Source of the DNA: Mixophyes australis
Taxonomy: Eukaryota > Chordata > Amphibia > Anura > Limnodynastidae
Length of the DNA: 64,000 bases
Assembly: GCA_036250195.1 (NCBI GenBank)
Contig: JAVHZZ010000004.1
Coordinates: 158,315,227 to 158,379,226 of the forward strand
Reading direction: 5' to 3'
The notes below the pieces were generated by a model. It had not been told where the DNA came from. It was given only the letters and a program-made list of their open reading frames with translations, and did no database searches. The translations under genes were made by a program, and so were the position numbers. Shown in pieces: positions 46,825 to 59,073 of the stretch (position 1 is the first letter of the stretch; the number at the start of each line of letters is the position of its first letter).

Positions 46825-46856
46825 ATATAAAGTAAACTTCTCATGTCAACTATCTC

Positions 46857-48730
46857 ATTTAAAAATGTTATTCATTCTTTTACTTTAGGTGGATTAGTGG
46901 CTATCCAAGTACGAGCTATGCTTTCTTTATGAAGCATTATTAAATTGATCAAATATTGCCTAGTTATTTATTTACAGCTAGGTTTCCAGCAATGTAGCTT
47001 ATAACTATTTTCCATAACCTTGGTATCATAGTGCACTCCCATAGCAAGTGTCAAAGGAGCCTGGTATAGACCGACAAGGTGAATGGGCAAAGTGTACTAA
47101 TCTTCATTCCAAACTTAACTATCCCTACAAAGGTAAGGTATGCCCTGTGAGTGATCTAAAATTGAATTAGTTGAAATCTAACTGAGCAGGTATGCTCTCC
47201 CATTTCTTTTCTTGTAAGTTTCCTAGTTCCACCTCCCATTTAGCTCTAAGGCCATAAGAATATCTCTGTTTAGTTCTATTATCAAGGCAGAGTTCAAGAA
47301 ATACATGTATGTCCTAGGGCTCAAAGAATAGAAAAGTTTCTTGCTAGGAGATTTCTTTATGACTTGGGGTTGTAATTTAAACTAAGCAGCCAAGGTATGA
47401 CAAACCTGTAGATACCTAAAAAACATTGAATTAGGGGCATTAAATTCCACCCTGAGTGTTTCAAATGATTTGAGAATATTAGCGGAGTATAATTGCCCCA
47501 ATTGCCCCAGTGAACTTACCCCATTAGATCCACCCCCTATTGAAGTCAGTTCTGGCAGCATATAAGAATGTCATCAAGGGGTATCTGGATCAATGGCTAC
47601 ACTACCAAGAAGTTTATGCACCAAGTCCCAGACTTTGATGGCTTGCTCTACAAGAGGCAACCTATTTTCTCCTAATAAAGCCTGTAGTGGAAAATGGAAA
47701 TACCCCTCTTGTTTAACCAAAATGGAGTAAAGCCCTTGACTATTACCCTCCGAGACACACTGACTCATATGCGCAAATTGGGTAACATAGTAATATATCT
47801 TAAAATTAGGAAATGCTAACTCATCCGACTGCTTTGTGTTGAGTTTGTGTTTAATTAAATCCCACCCAGTCCAAATCGGAAATATAATATTTAATCCAAC
47901 AAGAAACTTTAGGTTGAACTATCAGTTAATTAGGTTTATTCTTCCTGACATTGACAGAGGGATTCTTTTCCATACATGTAACCTATCCTTAAGATAATTG
48001 GTTTGTGGTTGAACATTAGTTGTATGTCCTGCTGCATATTATTTATAACCCATATGCCCAGGTATTTAAACATAGATGTACATTGAAGGTTTGACTGCAC
48101 TAGAAGTTTTCTCCTATTCCTGATTTCTTGAAGGATAAAATATTAGATTTATCCTAGTTGATATTAAGCACTGAAAATGAGCCAAAGAATCTGTTGATTC
48201 ATTGACAGTAGACAGACAAAGCAGCATATCATCTGCATACATTGCTATATTCTCTGTCCGATGCCCTACCTCAAGAACATGGACGGTAGGATGACCTCTA
48301 ACTATACAGGCAAGCAGTGAAGTGGCCATTGCAAACACAAAAGGTGAGAGGGGCATCCCTGCCAAGTACCCAAGGCGAAGGCAAAATACATAGCCAATTA
48401 TACAAACCCGAGCAACAGGGCTACAATTCAACATTTTAATTCAGGCTATAAAAGTTGGACCTACACTAAATCTTTTTAATGCCTCCCAAAGAAATTGCCA
48501 TTCCATGGAATCAAAGACCTTGGCAACATCAAGTGACACCACCACAGATTCCTCACTCCAGATATGTGACATTTATATTTTTGTGTATTGTATAGTCGCC
48601 TAAGATTAATTGCTGTAGATTCTCCAGGCATAAACCCAGTTTGGTCTGGGTGAATTACCTTCTCAATAACTCTGTTCAAATGAATTGCAAGGATATTCAT
48701 GGTTCTCAAAATCACCTTAGTGCTCATGCA
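46857..48730 (-). pseudogene. L1/Tx1-clade LINE ORF2 fragment (reverse transcriptase to 3' end)
   Basis: Minus strand, 5' to 3': HPDQTGFMPGESTAINLRRL (about 48590-48660), then VVVSLDVAKVFDSMEWQFLW (about 48480-48545, reverse-transcriptase motif A). GMPLSPFVFAMATSLLAC follows at about 48310-48360, IAMYADDMLLCLS (YADD catalytic box) at about 48210-48250, and further down LGENRLPLVEQAIKVWDL at about 47620-47675. These are L1-type ORF2 motifs in order. They fall in different frames with stops, so the enzyme is dead. The copy is 5'-truncated near 48730; the endonuclease is absent. The 3' boundary near 46857 is approximate. It adjoins the 335-bp duplicate. Confidence 0.75.
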
Positions 48731-49430
48731 CTATAGGCCAGTGCTTTGTAGTTGCCCCACACTCATTACCTGGGACGGTTCCCTACTGTGCACTGTAGTA
48801 GCTTAAATGCTGCCTGCCCTGCATGCTTACATGTCTTCTGACGGGTGTCCATGTCATCTCAACAGTGTGACTCTGTTTTGTGGTGGCGCACACACTATTT
48901 CATAAGCCGCTACCATTTATTTCCCCCTGTGGGCTCTTTATGCCACTGCTAAGTTTTTTTTACTTCAACTTGCCATCCCCACATGGTTAAATGCTGCACT
49001 TCTGGTAAGACATGCCTCTTGAGTCCCAACTTTATGTACTGACTTTGCAGATCATGTACTTGGTCATTGGGTTGTGCAGCTGTGTATGCCCTGATCGATT
49101 GAACATATGCTAGGCAAGTACTGTTTATGCTAAATCACCTTCAGTGGACAGAGTATGCAAAAACTGGACTGTTTAATATATAATTTATTTTTAAGGGTTT
49201 TCAATACAGTTTTCTTATGATTCAAATTTGAAAATGACCATAACAGAACTTAATACAAGAGAGCTAAAATGAGAAACATGAGAATTGTTAGCAACAAACC
49301 ATTGCTGGAATATCTGCAGGGAGAAAATTAAAAATAGCCTTCATAGGCAAGTGAGTGAATTATTGATGTACTGTAAATATTTTGATGACCTTGTGGTAGA
49401 TTTTCACTTAGTTGAAAGTCTATTAAGCAT
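48731..49430. other. No feature recognised
   Basis: Unassigned sequence upstream (minus sense) of the L1-like truncation point. Confidence 0.4.
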
Positions 49431-49433
49431 TTA

Positions 49434-49949
49434 GAGGTCTATTTATTATAAGGGCGAAAACACTAGTGTTTTTATCGGGGATCGGGCTTCTTCCTACTTA
49501 TGAAGCCCTTACTGATGGTGATCACTATCGCCAGGCCTGTCTGGCTAAGACTTACTCATGCTAAGCATAAACAAGTACTGCTGCTGTCCGCCTATAGTTA
49601 TCGCCAACTCAGGATGTTGATAGCAGTTGATGTGCACAAGAAAATATGCTTTATTTATTTAATGCATATTTTCTAATTTGTAAATATATATTTTTTCCAA
49701 TATTTTGGTTGTTTTTTAAATTGTTCAAACTATTTCTATTGTCTATGGAAAGTGGAAGTGGAAGCCCAAGTCTGCAAGTCTGTTGACACATGCTCATAGT
49801 TTCCAACACTGGCCTGGCGAAGAGGTAACTTCAGCCTTACCACTGCCAGACAGTATCTAACTTTTATTGATAAATTAAAGTGATAAATGATTTCCTATCG
49901 CTGCAATAGAAAATCTTTGATATTAATTTGTTTTAGTAAATAGGGGCCC
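49434..49949. mobile_element. MITE with GAGGTCTATTTATTA ends
   Basis: Left end TTAGAGGTCTATTTATTATA faces right end TTTAGTAAATAGGGGCCCTAA, imperfect inverted repeats starting at TTA/TAA. The interior contains AACACTAGTGTT and TATCGC words. Related in its ends to 26588-26791. Confidence 0.5.
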
Positions 49950-50566
49950 TAATCCTACTGACCCTTTTCTTTAGATCCACTACTTGCCATGGTTGTATTA
50001 AACAAAGTGGATAAATTATTTTTTATTGTATTGCAGAGTAGAGTAAATATAATATAGTAAAATATATTGTTACTAGATTACCGTTGCCAATGTATCTAAA
50101 TTTCCTCCATCAGTTCCTCACTATCTATTGCATATGTGGAAGCTAGTTTGAAATGATAATTAGTGAAAACACAGATTATTATAAATTGTATATGTACAGT
50201 TAGTATTTGCTGGGAATTAGGACAAATACATTCAGTCGTTAGTCACATACACTGTGCTTTATATTTTTGTCAGCTTAAATTACTTTTTTTTTATCTTATT
50301 CACTTATCACAGTATTATTCAAGTTCCTGGTAATAGCTATATACAAATAAAGGTGCAAATGTTTAACTTGTATTTTTTTTGTTTCACAAATAAGAAACTT
50401 GATTATCAACTATATTATGTTTCTCAACATCAGCCGAAGTCCTGTTAGTCCTGTTTCATGCTAGAGGAAGTTGGCAGGAGCTTCTGCCTAAGATAGTTAA
50501 GATAACTGTTAATTAGTACATAAATCAATTGTGTTTTGTGCTTAGTAATAATTAAACAATTGAATT
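49950..50566. other. No feature recognised
   Basis: AT-rich unassigned sequence. Confidence 0.45.
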
Positions 50567-50569
50567 TTA

Positions 50570-51008
50570 GGCTGGGTACAGACTACAGAAAATTTCTCCC
50601 AAAGCGACATCTTTAACGATTTTCAAATGACAGACAAAAAAAGTCCCGATCAGCATGCCGATTCATGTATACTCACTGTACATGTTTTGCATGGTTTACC
50701 TTTAGATCTGTGTTCGTCATTTGTCATAACTATCAGCTGAGAAGATTGTGACTCTGTACACTCCATAGAGATCTGTGGACCCTGCCAATCGTGAGTACAT
50801 GCACACTGCAGAATTGGAACAACATTGTTCCATTGTTGCACAACATTTTTAGTCCGGTTTAAAAATCAAAACAAAAAATATGATGTGCTTTGGAATGATA
50901 TTCGTCTATCGTTGCAGTGTACACACTAATGCGATATCGGACCAAACGGTCTTTTATCGTTTGATTAGCCCGATAAACAGCTGAAAACACTGTAGGGTGT
51001 ACCCAGCC
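50570..51008 (-). mobile_element. Harbinger-type MITE (GGCTGGGTACA family), second copy, inverted
   Basis: Ends GGCTGGGTACAGACTACAG and CTGTAGGGTGTACCCAGCC, bordered by TTA at the left and TAA at the right. Length is 439 bp. Its interior matches 28829-29525 in inverted orientation, e.g. GATGTGCTTTGG here versus CCAAAGCACATC there. Confidence 0.85.
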
Positions 51009-51011
51009 TAA

Positions 51012-52228
51012 GTGACAGAAACTCTGGAAATCTTATTATTTATACACATTATAATAAGCCATAAACAGATGGAGATTGTATATGCATATTTTTAAAGTTC
51101 ATTTTAGTCAGTGCCACCATATTTCAGTTTACAATGATATATCTTTCTCAGCTCCCTACTCTCTTCCTTACACTCACATCTGCTTCTTTCTCCTTTGCAA
51201 TAAAATTCTCAGTCACTTAGAAATGACAACATTATAGAAGTGCTCAAAATACAACTCAGTTGTATGTGAAGTTAACTAGAAATTATGTCTTGCAATGTGT
51301 ATGTACAGGGCTAAGACAAGTCATTAGACACATTAAATGTACATGTCCAGGGCAGCCATCAGAAATTGTAGGGCCCAGTAAAAATGAAACGATCAGTTCC
51401 CCTTCCCCCTAAACCTGTCCCCACCCCCTTTCCTTTGGCACGGCGGATGCAGAGGTGTGATGTGGAACCACGACACACAGAATAACCACCTACCTCACAG
51501 ACCTCCCAACATGTCCTTTAATAACACTAGCCCATTATCTAGCCCTATGATACTGTCTCCTACCTGTTCTTGCAGCTTTGACAACCTGGTTCTGCAGTTC
51601 ATGTCTTAAGCTCAGTTGCTGCTTTGCCAGATCCTGGAATGTTGGAGCTCTGTTTGGAAAAGAGATAAGAACTATTCACCTCCTGGAAAGCTGAGTAATG
51701 AGTGAACACTAGGCCACCCTATCATTAACTAGTACAACATTAAATTAATAGTGTTTTTGTTTAATAAATATTCCTTCTTCCATTAACCAGGCCTCCACAT
51801 TTAATAAATATGATGATTTCCACCAACCAGTCCCAACATTAAATAATACCTATGTTTAATAATTAGGCCTCATCTGCTCAAACCAGACTGACATTAAATT
51901 GATAGCATTCCCATTTAATAAACAAACACACCCTCTTCAGTCCCGACATTAAATTAATATCACTACATAAAAAGGCCAATTTTCCCCAACCAGCCCCAAT
52001 GTCAAGTAAAGAGCATACAAATCCCCCCCCCACAATTTAAGAGACCTAAAATTAAAATCACCACATGCCATTTCATATACAAAATATAAAATAAGCTGAA
52101 TGCTAGGGCAGGGTCATTGTCTATCTGAACCTGTTGGCCAGCTGCAGAGCATTGTCCAGTAAACAAAAGGGACAAAGGCACATGTAGGAATTACTTGGCA
52201 CCATAGCAATATCTTAAAGGGATTCCTC
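51012..52228. other. No gene seen; possible lone hAT end
   Basis: CAGGGCAGCCATCAGAAATT at about 51350 resembles a hAT-type left end, and GGGCCC follows. A matching right end was not found. 51770-52020 contains loosely repeated ACATTAAATTAATA phrases, a degenerate ~60-70-bp tandem repeat. Confidence 0.4.
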
Positions 52229-52383
52229 CAGTGGTAAAACTACCATTGGTGCAGCAGGTGTGGCGCACTGGGGCCCATGGAGATAATGGGGCCTGCTGCA
52301 CGAGGAACTAGTGATCTGTGGGCCCGGGTGCCTCTTCCCCACTTTCCTGCTCCGGGACCCACAGCTCTCTAGTTCTGCCTCTG
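52229..52383. mobile_element. Small hAT-like MITE
   Basis: CAGTGGTAAAACTACCATTG at the left faces TCTAGTTCTGCCTCTG at the right, an imperfect inverted repeat (CAGNGGNNNAACTA). Flanks match at only 5 of 8 bases. The interior contains GGGGCCCATGGAGATAATGG, typical of a common amphibian/vertebrate hAT fragment. Confidence 0.55.
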
Positions 52384-52699
52384 TATGCCTTAACACATCC
52401 CTCTCCAATTGGACTCCTCACTTCTACACTTCCCCTGTATAACATTGATAAGGATCCATGGCTATACTGCCAAAAAGTACAACTATAAGCCTATGAAGTC
52501 AATATACACAACAACATGTGCAATTGCTTCTTATTCTGATTTCATTACGAAAACATTTATATATATTTTGCACATGGCACAATTTAGATGTTATTTTCAA
52601 CTAAACATTTTTAAACCGGTATTATAATTTATTTAACAATAAATATTTACCTTAACTTAAAAACATCAAGAACATATAAAGATTAGAGCGCTATCCACT

Positions 52700-53014
52700 T
52701 AACCCCCATCTCCTCCACTCATTCCCCCCTCTCTCCCATTCCCTCAACTGGCTCCTCTTGTGCCTGGTCTGTTTAACCCTCCCTTAGGATGTAAGCTCAC
52801 TTGAGCAGGGCCCTCTTCCCTCCTGTCTCCTTACCTGTTCTTCTGCTCCATGTCTATTGCATCTGCCTGCCTGGAGTTTCTGAAGTATTGGTACTTTTGT
52901 TTATTGTTCTGTACTGTTATACCCTGTATAGTCTACTGTTTGTACTATGTGCGGCGCTGCGGAAACCTTGTGGCGCCTAACAAATAAATGATAATAATAA
53001 TAATAATAATAATA
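52700..53014 (+). mobile_element. L2/CR1-like LINE 3' tail, family C, plus orientation
   Basis: Contains TTAGGATGTAAGCTCACTTG, AGCAGGGCCCTCTTCCCTCC, TGCGGCGCTGCGGAAACCTT and GTGGCGCCTAACAAATAAAT, then (ATA)n. It is the clearest copy of the tail also seen reversed at 36359 and 40862. The protein-coding part is absent. Confidence 0.7.
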
Positions 53015-54239
53015 TCAATCTCCCACATATCAATTGCAAATAGATAAATAAATAATACTTATATTTGATCTCTTGACCAGGTGTTCCCCAATAGGATTCT
53101 CAATGGTGTGATCCAAACATGAAAAACAAAATTATTCGAACACAATAGTGTAATATTGTATGAATTAATATACATATATAATAAACATCCAAAATATTTA
53201 GTCTGTGATTCTTTTTGTTCTTTAACAGTTTGACTTCACCTTTGTGAGAAAACATACAGGACCAAAATTTCTGAATCACTCATCATAAAGTGTGAACCGC
53301 ATTCCATAGTGAATATCCCTCACGGTAGCGCACTTACTAGAAACAGTCTTGGTTTTTCACATATCACAAGCCTCAATGACTCCTCAATAGTTTATGTAGG
53401 CGCGTTTTGACAAAGTCATGAAGAGAATATTCCTGTATATGTATCGTTGCTATTTAAATGTAAAAATAAATATCTAGTGCAATATGTTTTTTAAAAATCA
53501 AATCAAAATTTGGGTTGACAACCCTTATCCATTCAAACAATAGCTCCTGCCCCACATAGCCAGTATTATCCGACACGTTTCAACCCAAACAAGGGGGTCT
53601 TTTTCAAGGTGAATAATGGTGAAATCATAATCATGGAGAAAACAACAGCATACAGTTAGCACTGGAGCTCCTCTCAACACCTCTGTGAGATGGGTGTTGG
53701 GTTAACAAAAGCTAAAGTGAGTGTTCAACTCAACATATATATGTAAATGCTTTATGTCTGCGTTTTGGACACAAATTTGTTCCACTCTAAATAACCCACA
53801 AAATGTGCAAATATTCTATACCATATATCTTAATAAATATAGATATTAGCAATGAATGCATTTATTAATTAATTTACAAATCACATTTTCAAGAACTTGT
53901 GACCAAATTAATAAATTATGGATGTCAAGAGTTGAAAGCAAAACAAAAAATGCTGAATGCTAACACATATCAGTTATGCTAATGCAATACTAAAAAATAT
54001 TCATTTAAAACAGTATTTATTTTATATTTAAAGAAAAGAAGAAACAGTTCTTTCATAAAAGCCAAGCCAAACCAGAATTTAAGCATAGTATACATATCAA
54101 CACTGTATATTGTAAAAAAATCCTAAAATGTAATTATGCAAACAGAAAATTAGGAAAGCAAATGTTATCATTTGATTTAATACTTAAAAGTTTTTAAAGA
54201 GTTAACTTTTTATAACAATTTTAGTGTCTCTTTATGCCT
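53015..54239. other. Unassigned repeat-like stretch with CACGTTTCAACCC motif
   Basis: Contains CCGACACGTTTCAACCC then GGGGGTCTTTTTCA near 53569-53608, a motif shared in style with 57076-57112. Nothing codes here. Confidence 0.4.
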
Positions 54240-54687
54240 CCACTGCGATATTCACCATTTTCTTTATTAAGTAGGATCCCAGCACTTAGCTGAGTCATCA
54301 GCCAATTACCTTTGGAAGCAGGAGACTGGTTATTTAAATATGTTTGTCTGTCTGAAGTAATAAAATGTTTAATTTTTTTCAATAGTTTTATCTATTTTTT
54401 CTTTTAAACAACTTCTTTTATTATTATAGTTTTATTATTTAGTCTTAGCTTTCAGCTCCACTGTGCATGCGAGAACTGAATAGCTGGGTCAAGCATGTGC
54501 AGAATCCGCAGAGACTGGCCCAGTGAAGCAGTAAGTTAACCCTTACAGCTGCAGCCCAATATCACCAAGGCAACTTTCTCTTCAAGATTTTATCCATAAA
54601 TTGCGGCAATAACAGCTTTTTTTATTGCTGCGATAAGTTGTGGTATAAATCATGGTAATCACCGCTTCTTAGTAAATAGGCCCCTTA
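54240..54687. mobile_element. Partial MITE with AGTAAATAGGCCCC end
   Basis: The right end reads CTTCTTAGTAAATAGGCCCC followed by TTAA. It matches the end type at 49949 and 26588. The left end is not clear. The interior has ATTGCGGCAATAACAGC and GCTGCGATAAGTTG. Confidence 0.4.
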
Positions 54688-57075
54688 ATCCCTATGTGAA
54701 CTGTTAATTCAGGCATACACTAAGCAATAATACAAATTTGGAAATGAAGACAGAAAACTGGTAAGCAACCAGTTTACCTGGTACAACTCGATTTTCATTT
54801 TATTAGAAACACCTGAAGTCATCAGTAAAGGAAGTCAGGGGGTATACATTATTATAATGATTCTATGACCAAGTGACATTTAGCTTCTGGTGTTGTGGTA
54901 AAGTTCTTGCTTAGGCTTCTCCTTTGTGGGAAAAGGAATCAATCTCAATAAATAAAAATTGACAAAACATCCATTCCAGCTACAGCCTTCCTGAACTGTA
55001 GAGCAGCTGGAAAATTATTTGTATACAAATAGAAAAAAATAAAATTTCCTATAGTATTTCTTGGAATAACCTGATGTTTTCAATGGTATTTATGGGGTAT
55101 AATCTTTGAAGGCCTCTTCTGGAGGGTTTCTATTTGCAGAAAAGAAAACACAGATATTATCTTGCAAACGTCAATTTTTGTGGCATAATTATACAAGTTT
55201 TTATACTGCACATTTGTTCTTTGCAGTATTTGCTGATGTTGGACTTTGTAATTCACACTTGCGCAGCGCTAAAATGTCTAAGTGACTAAAACATTATATA
55301 TAGATGATGATTTGTTTTGATAAACTCAGAGCATATACTACACCCCACCTGTGTGTGTATTTATTGCCCCTCTGGCCGTTTTGATATATTTTATCTGATC
55401 ACTGACCACTGAAGAAATATTGCTATCAAGTGCGGGCAGGCAAAAATAAATAGGTACAATAAGGGATTGTTAACTTAATTGTAGTATGCTACCTGGAGAT
55501 AACCTAATGAGTCTTGGATGTAGCCGCAGAAATGCTTCTCAGCATGAATATCTTTAACGGGTACTGGAGGCCTGTTTTAAAGATACTTGATTATGGTGAC
55601 AACAGCAGAAATATTTAGCTGCTTCTGATTGGCTGCATACTTATAAACAACTCCAGCTGATAGTACTTCATTCATTATAGTTGCGACTGTATTATTTTAA
55701 GTTTCTGCTGTTTATTCAGATTACTTGTTTGTTACCTCCATTTGGACTATTGTAGAAAAGAAGATTCCCATTTGATTTTTGAAGCAGTAAAGAAATGAAT
55801 GTGAAGTTATTTGTACTTCATCACATTTTATATGGAAAATGAGACTTTCAAATTTACACTGTAACTGTTCTCTCTTTTGTATATGACACTCTATTACGTT
55901 ATATTGCATATAAAGGGCCATGTGACCTTTGCATTTACCACTAACATTATCAAGCTGTATCTCTACACTATTATGAAGCCTAAATATACGTTTTTGTATG
56001 CCAGATGTATGCCTGATGTAAACCAGATGCAGAAATACTGCTGTTTTTGAGCTGGACACATGCGACTCAACATACACATGCAAGTACACTTTTTTTTTGT
56101 GAGAACTTTTACAGGTACATTTGGAGTGCAGTGAAATCACTTTCCTCTCCCCCTGTTTTCAAAACTGTTTCATGCATTCAAGGACCTTACATATTCATAA
56201 AATTAGATTTGAAAGGGTCTAACAATTTAATCCAACTAAAAGAGAGAGATCAGTGGAAAACTGCTTTTAATATTCAGGACAGACACTATGGACCTGACTA
56301 ATTAAGCAATATCAAAAAAATCCCTTCTGGCACCTGATAGGCTAGTACACTCCCACACACAATTGCAGGGGGTCTGCTCACCCCAACAAAAAATGAACAA
56401 AAGAAAAATTGTGCAACAGTGTGGGGTGTACCAATCATAAACAGGTTTATAAGTTGCGGTAATATAAAAAATTATTTTATTCACTGATAAATCCTTTAGT
56501 TATAAAAACAAATAAAACACTTTCAATATTTCTTCAAATAAGCTCTGAACATATAATACAGACTGTATAATAACAGTATATTGGGAAAAAAAGTTTTAAT
56601 TTAATATTAGAACTGAGCACACATTGTTGTTAACCTTAAACATGATGATCTATATACAGCCAGCGATATAGGAAGAATATTGCAATGATGTTAATATTTA
56701 GCAAGATCCAAAGTATTCAACAGGGCCCTGTAGGCGGAATTTTGCAGGTGTTATCAAAAGTGAATCCGGACAATTAGACAGTCATAGAAGCCGAAATCTC
56801 ACCTACAGATCAGGAGGGAAGCGGTGGCAAAGCCCAACACATCTCTGTGTGTAATGGGACATTCACTGCCTCCAACGATATAAATGTTCAACAATAGTAT
56901 AGCTCCTCCTCCTCTGCTAGCGGAGAGAATCCTTCCTGGAATTTCGAATAGATCATCCTCAAATAACACCGAGATGATGTGTCCCAATAGAATACTAGTT
57001 TCAATGGAGATTCGTTGGCTGTACAGGCAATAATAGTGTTGCTTGCTTCAGATAACAAATATCCACATTCAGACT
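54688..57075. other. No gene seen
   Basis: AT-rich. A minus-strand frame of 139 codons (55721-56140) has no recognisable domain. 56400-57075 appears repeat-like but is unnamed. Confidence 0.4.
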
Positions 57076-57112
57076 GACGCGTTTCATCGCCTATAGGGCG
57101 CTTTCATCAGAG
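57076..57112 (-). repeat. GACGCGTTTCA motif with central hairpin
   Basis: GACGCGTTTCATCGCC then TATAGGGCGCTTTCATCAG. On the minus strand this is the CTGATGAAAGCG...GAAACGCGTC motif met in several vertebrate repeat families. The centre (CGCCTATAGGGCG) is nearly self-complementary. A looser copy is at 53569-53608. Confidence 0.5.
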
Positions 57113-58080
57113 ACATGGGGAGCTCATGTGTATGTTTCCCTATATATTTAGGTATTTAATTGGAAACCTTTACACCTGATGGCATTAACCCTCAGTTATA
57201 CCGTAGACTAACAACCCATTTGCTACATTTGTATGAGAGTCATATTACAACACTGTATTGAAACCTCAGTTTCCCCAATAAATATAATATGTTTTCTCTA
57301 TCCTTTTAAAGCTCAGCTGTTATAGTGATTAATAGAAAACTATATGGTAATTCACTTAGCGATATATAGAGAAATATATTTAAATATATAAGATATGTGT
57401 CTTAGCCACAAAAACAATTATAATCAATTAAATAAATTAAACACAGAGACATATAAAACTTAATTAAATATAAAAAAAAAACAATTAAACATGGATTTAA
57501 TATCAATAGAGATAAACTCAGTTATATATATTCTTTTTTGATAACATATAATCTAATATAAATATAGAGACCAGAACATAAATAAACTAAATCGTAGCTT
57601 ACAAGATAACTACCTGGGATATGATACAACATGAAAAACAACATTGAAAAACATTGAATTATCAATAAAACATTTTATTTTTCTCTATCTAATTAATATA
57701 AATTAAAACACACAGTGTTTTGTAACTAATGAACTTTTGTATCAAGAAAAGCAGTAAAGAGAACTTTCCTAAACAAAAAAATAAATTATAATTTTTTCAA
57801 CTTGTCAATGTACTGTATGTTATTTTTTTTTTAGTTTTGTCATTTTTTGTTAATTTTTTTGTGGGGTAATCTTTGCCACCTGCAAAATTAAAATTAAAAT
57901 CCTAATACTATGACATTTTGTTAACAAATCTTAGTTTTATCACTATAGTTTGTTTGCATATTGTTCCAGCTCAGTGGAGATCAAAGGTGCTATATTTAGA
58001 CAAATTCTCTGCAAATTTCATCTTATTCTGAGCACAGTACTAGACAGAAGACTCTTTTCTGGAGGCACATGCAGATATAT
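57113..58080. other. No feature recognised
   Basis: Very AT-rich DNA with poly-A and poly-T stretches. Confidence 0.5.
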
Positions 58081-58094
58081 TGTGTGTGTGTGTG
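58081..58094 (+). repeat. (TG)n microsatellite
   Basis: Short TG run. Confidence 0.9.
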
Positions 58095-58239
58095 TTAAGG
58101 GCATACACTTTATAGACCCATGAAAAGTTAGACACCTGTAGAATAGCAAACTTTACCTAGGCCAAAGCAAAGACACAACTAAAGAAAGGACTTCTTAGGC
58201 CAACAATTTTATGTCGCAGAACAAAATTAAGATACTTAC

Positions 58240-58701
58240 ATCTTCTGCAGGGCCCTGGGATGACGCTGTCTCCTCTGTCTTCTCCACTTCGGCCTCCATG
58301 TTCCAGGAGCAACTACATAATTTCTGGGTCCTCCCATGATGGGGCCACAAATTTGGCACCTTAGGTTGGGGAAAGGGCTTGGTTGTGCACTGGGGAATGG
58401 GATTGGTGGTGGACTGGGTAAAAGGATTGGTGGTGGGCTGGGGGAGGGGATTGGATAATGAGTGGGAAAGAGATTGGTCTGGGTTTTTGGGAAAGAGCTG
58501 CCTCCTCCTGGGCCCAGGAACTGGGGCTGGCTTCTCCTGAGGTTGATAAAGTGCCACAGCAGTTGCACTGTAGTGCACCTGTATCCACACCTGTAAGCAG
58601 CATTCCTTTGCTTGTTGCTAATATAACGTTCAAGTGTAGTCATAAGTAGTGGCACAAATGAAGCTTGCTGCAAGTGAATGAGACTTTCTATATTCTCCTC
58701 A
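58240..58701 (-). pseudogene. Exon-like Pro-rich/acidic segment with splice sites, related to 34341-34529
   Basis: On the minus strand, CTACAATCAG (acceptor-like) precedes 58701 and GTAAGTATCTT (donor) follows 58240, giving a 462-nt exon. One frame reads SEENIESLIHLQQASFVPLL at its start. The later part in another frame is Pro/Thr/Asn-rich (NPLPQPTTNPFTQSTTNPIP, built on a degenerate ~30-bp tandem repeat) and ends in the acidic EAEVEKTEETASSQGPAEDV. The last part and the donor match the 34.3-kb exon. I recognise no catalytic or DNA-binding domain. A dispersed exon with conserved intron start suggests an accessory gene of a spliced DNA transposon; a decayed host gene is the alternative. The change of frame within the exon implies decay. 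Confidence 0.4.
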
Positions 58702-58867
58702 CTGATTGTAGGTGTAGGCACGTTAGTCTCGGATTGCTTCTATACCATATCTAAACTGGCTGATTTCCTCTCACCTGTCCTTAATGGGGCATCTTTAATT
58801 CAATCACCCTAGCGTGCTGTAAAAAGGCAATAAGAGGCACTACAATGCCCAGGGATTCACACACAAC

Positions 58868-58907
58868 CAATAGCAGAAGAGAACGCCTCTGCTGACACTA
58901 TATAAAG
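58868..58907 (+). promoter_or_regulatory. Possible CCAAT/TATA promoter
   Basis: CCAAT at about 58868 is followed about 30 bp later by CTATATAAAG (58898-58907). The spacing suits a pol II core promoter reading to the right, but no transcript unit is recognised downstream, so this may be chance. Confidence 0.25.
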
Positions 58908-59073
58908 CCAGAAAGGCAATAATTTTGCTTTGCCATTTTGTAAGTCCAGATATTTAAAGTGTTGGATTCTAAAACTAATTGAAACTGGTTCATCTTGATG
59001 ACAATACTGTTTATTATTGATAAATTACTGCATTTATTTCAGTCAGTGACTACAAAGACAAATGGTGGCCATA

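Noticed and set aside
55721..56140. A 139-codon minus-strand frame
   Set aside because: AT-rich, no domain, no conserved motif; most likely chance.
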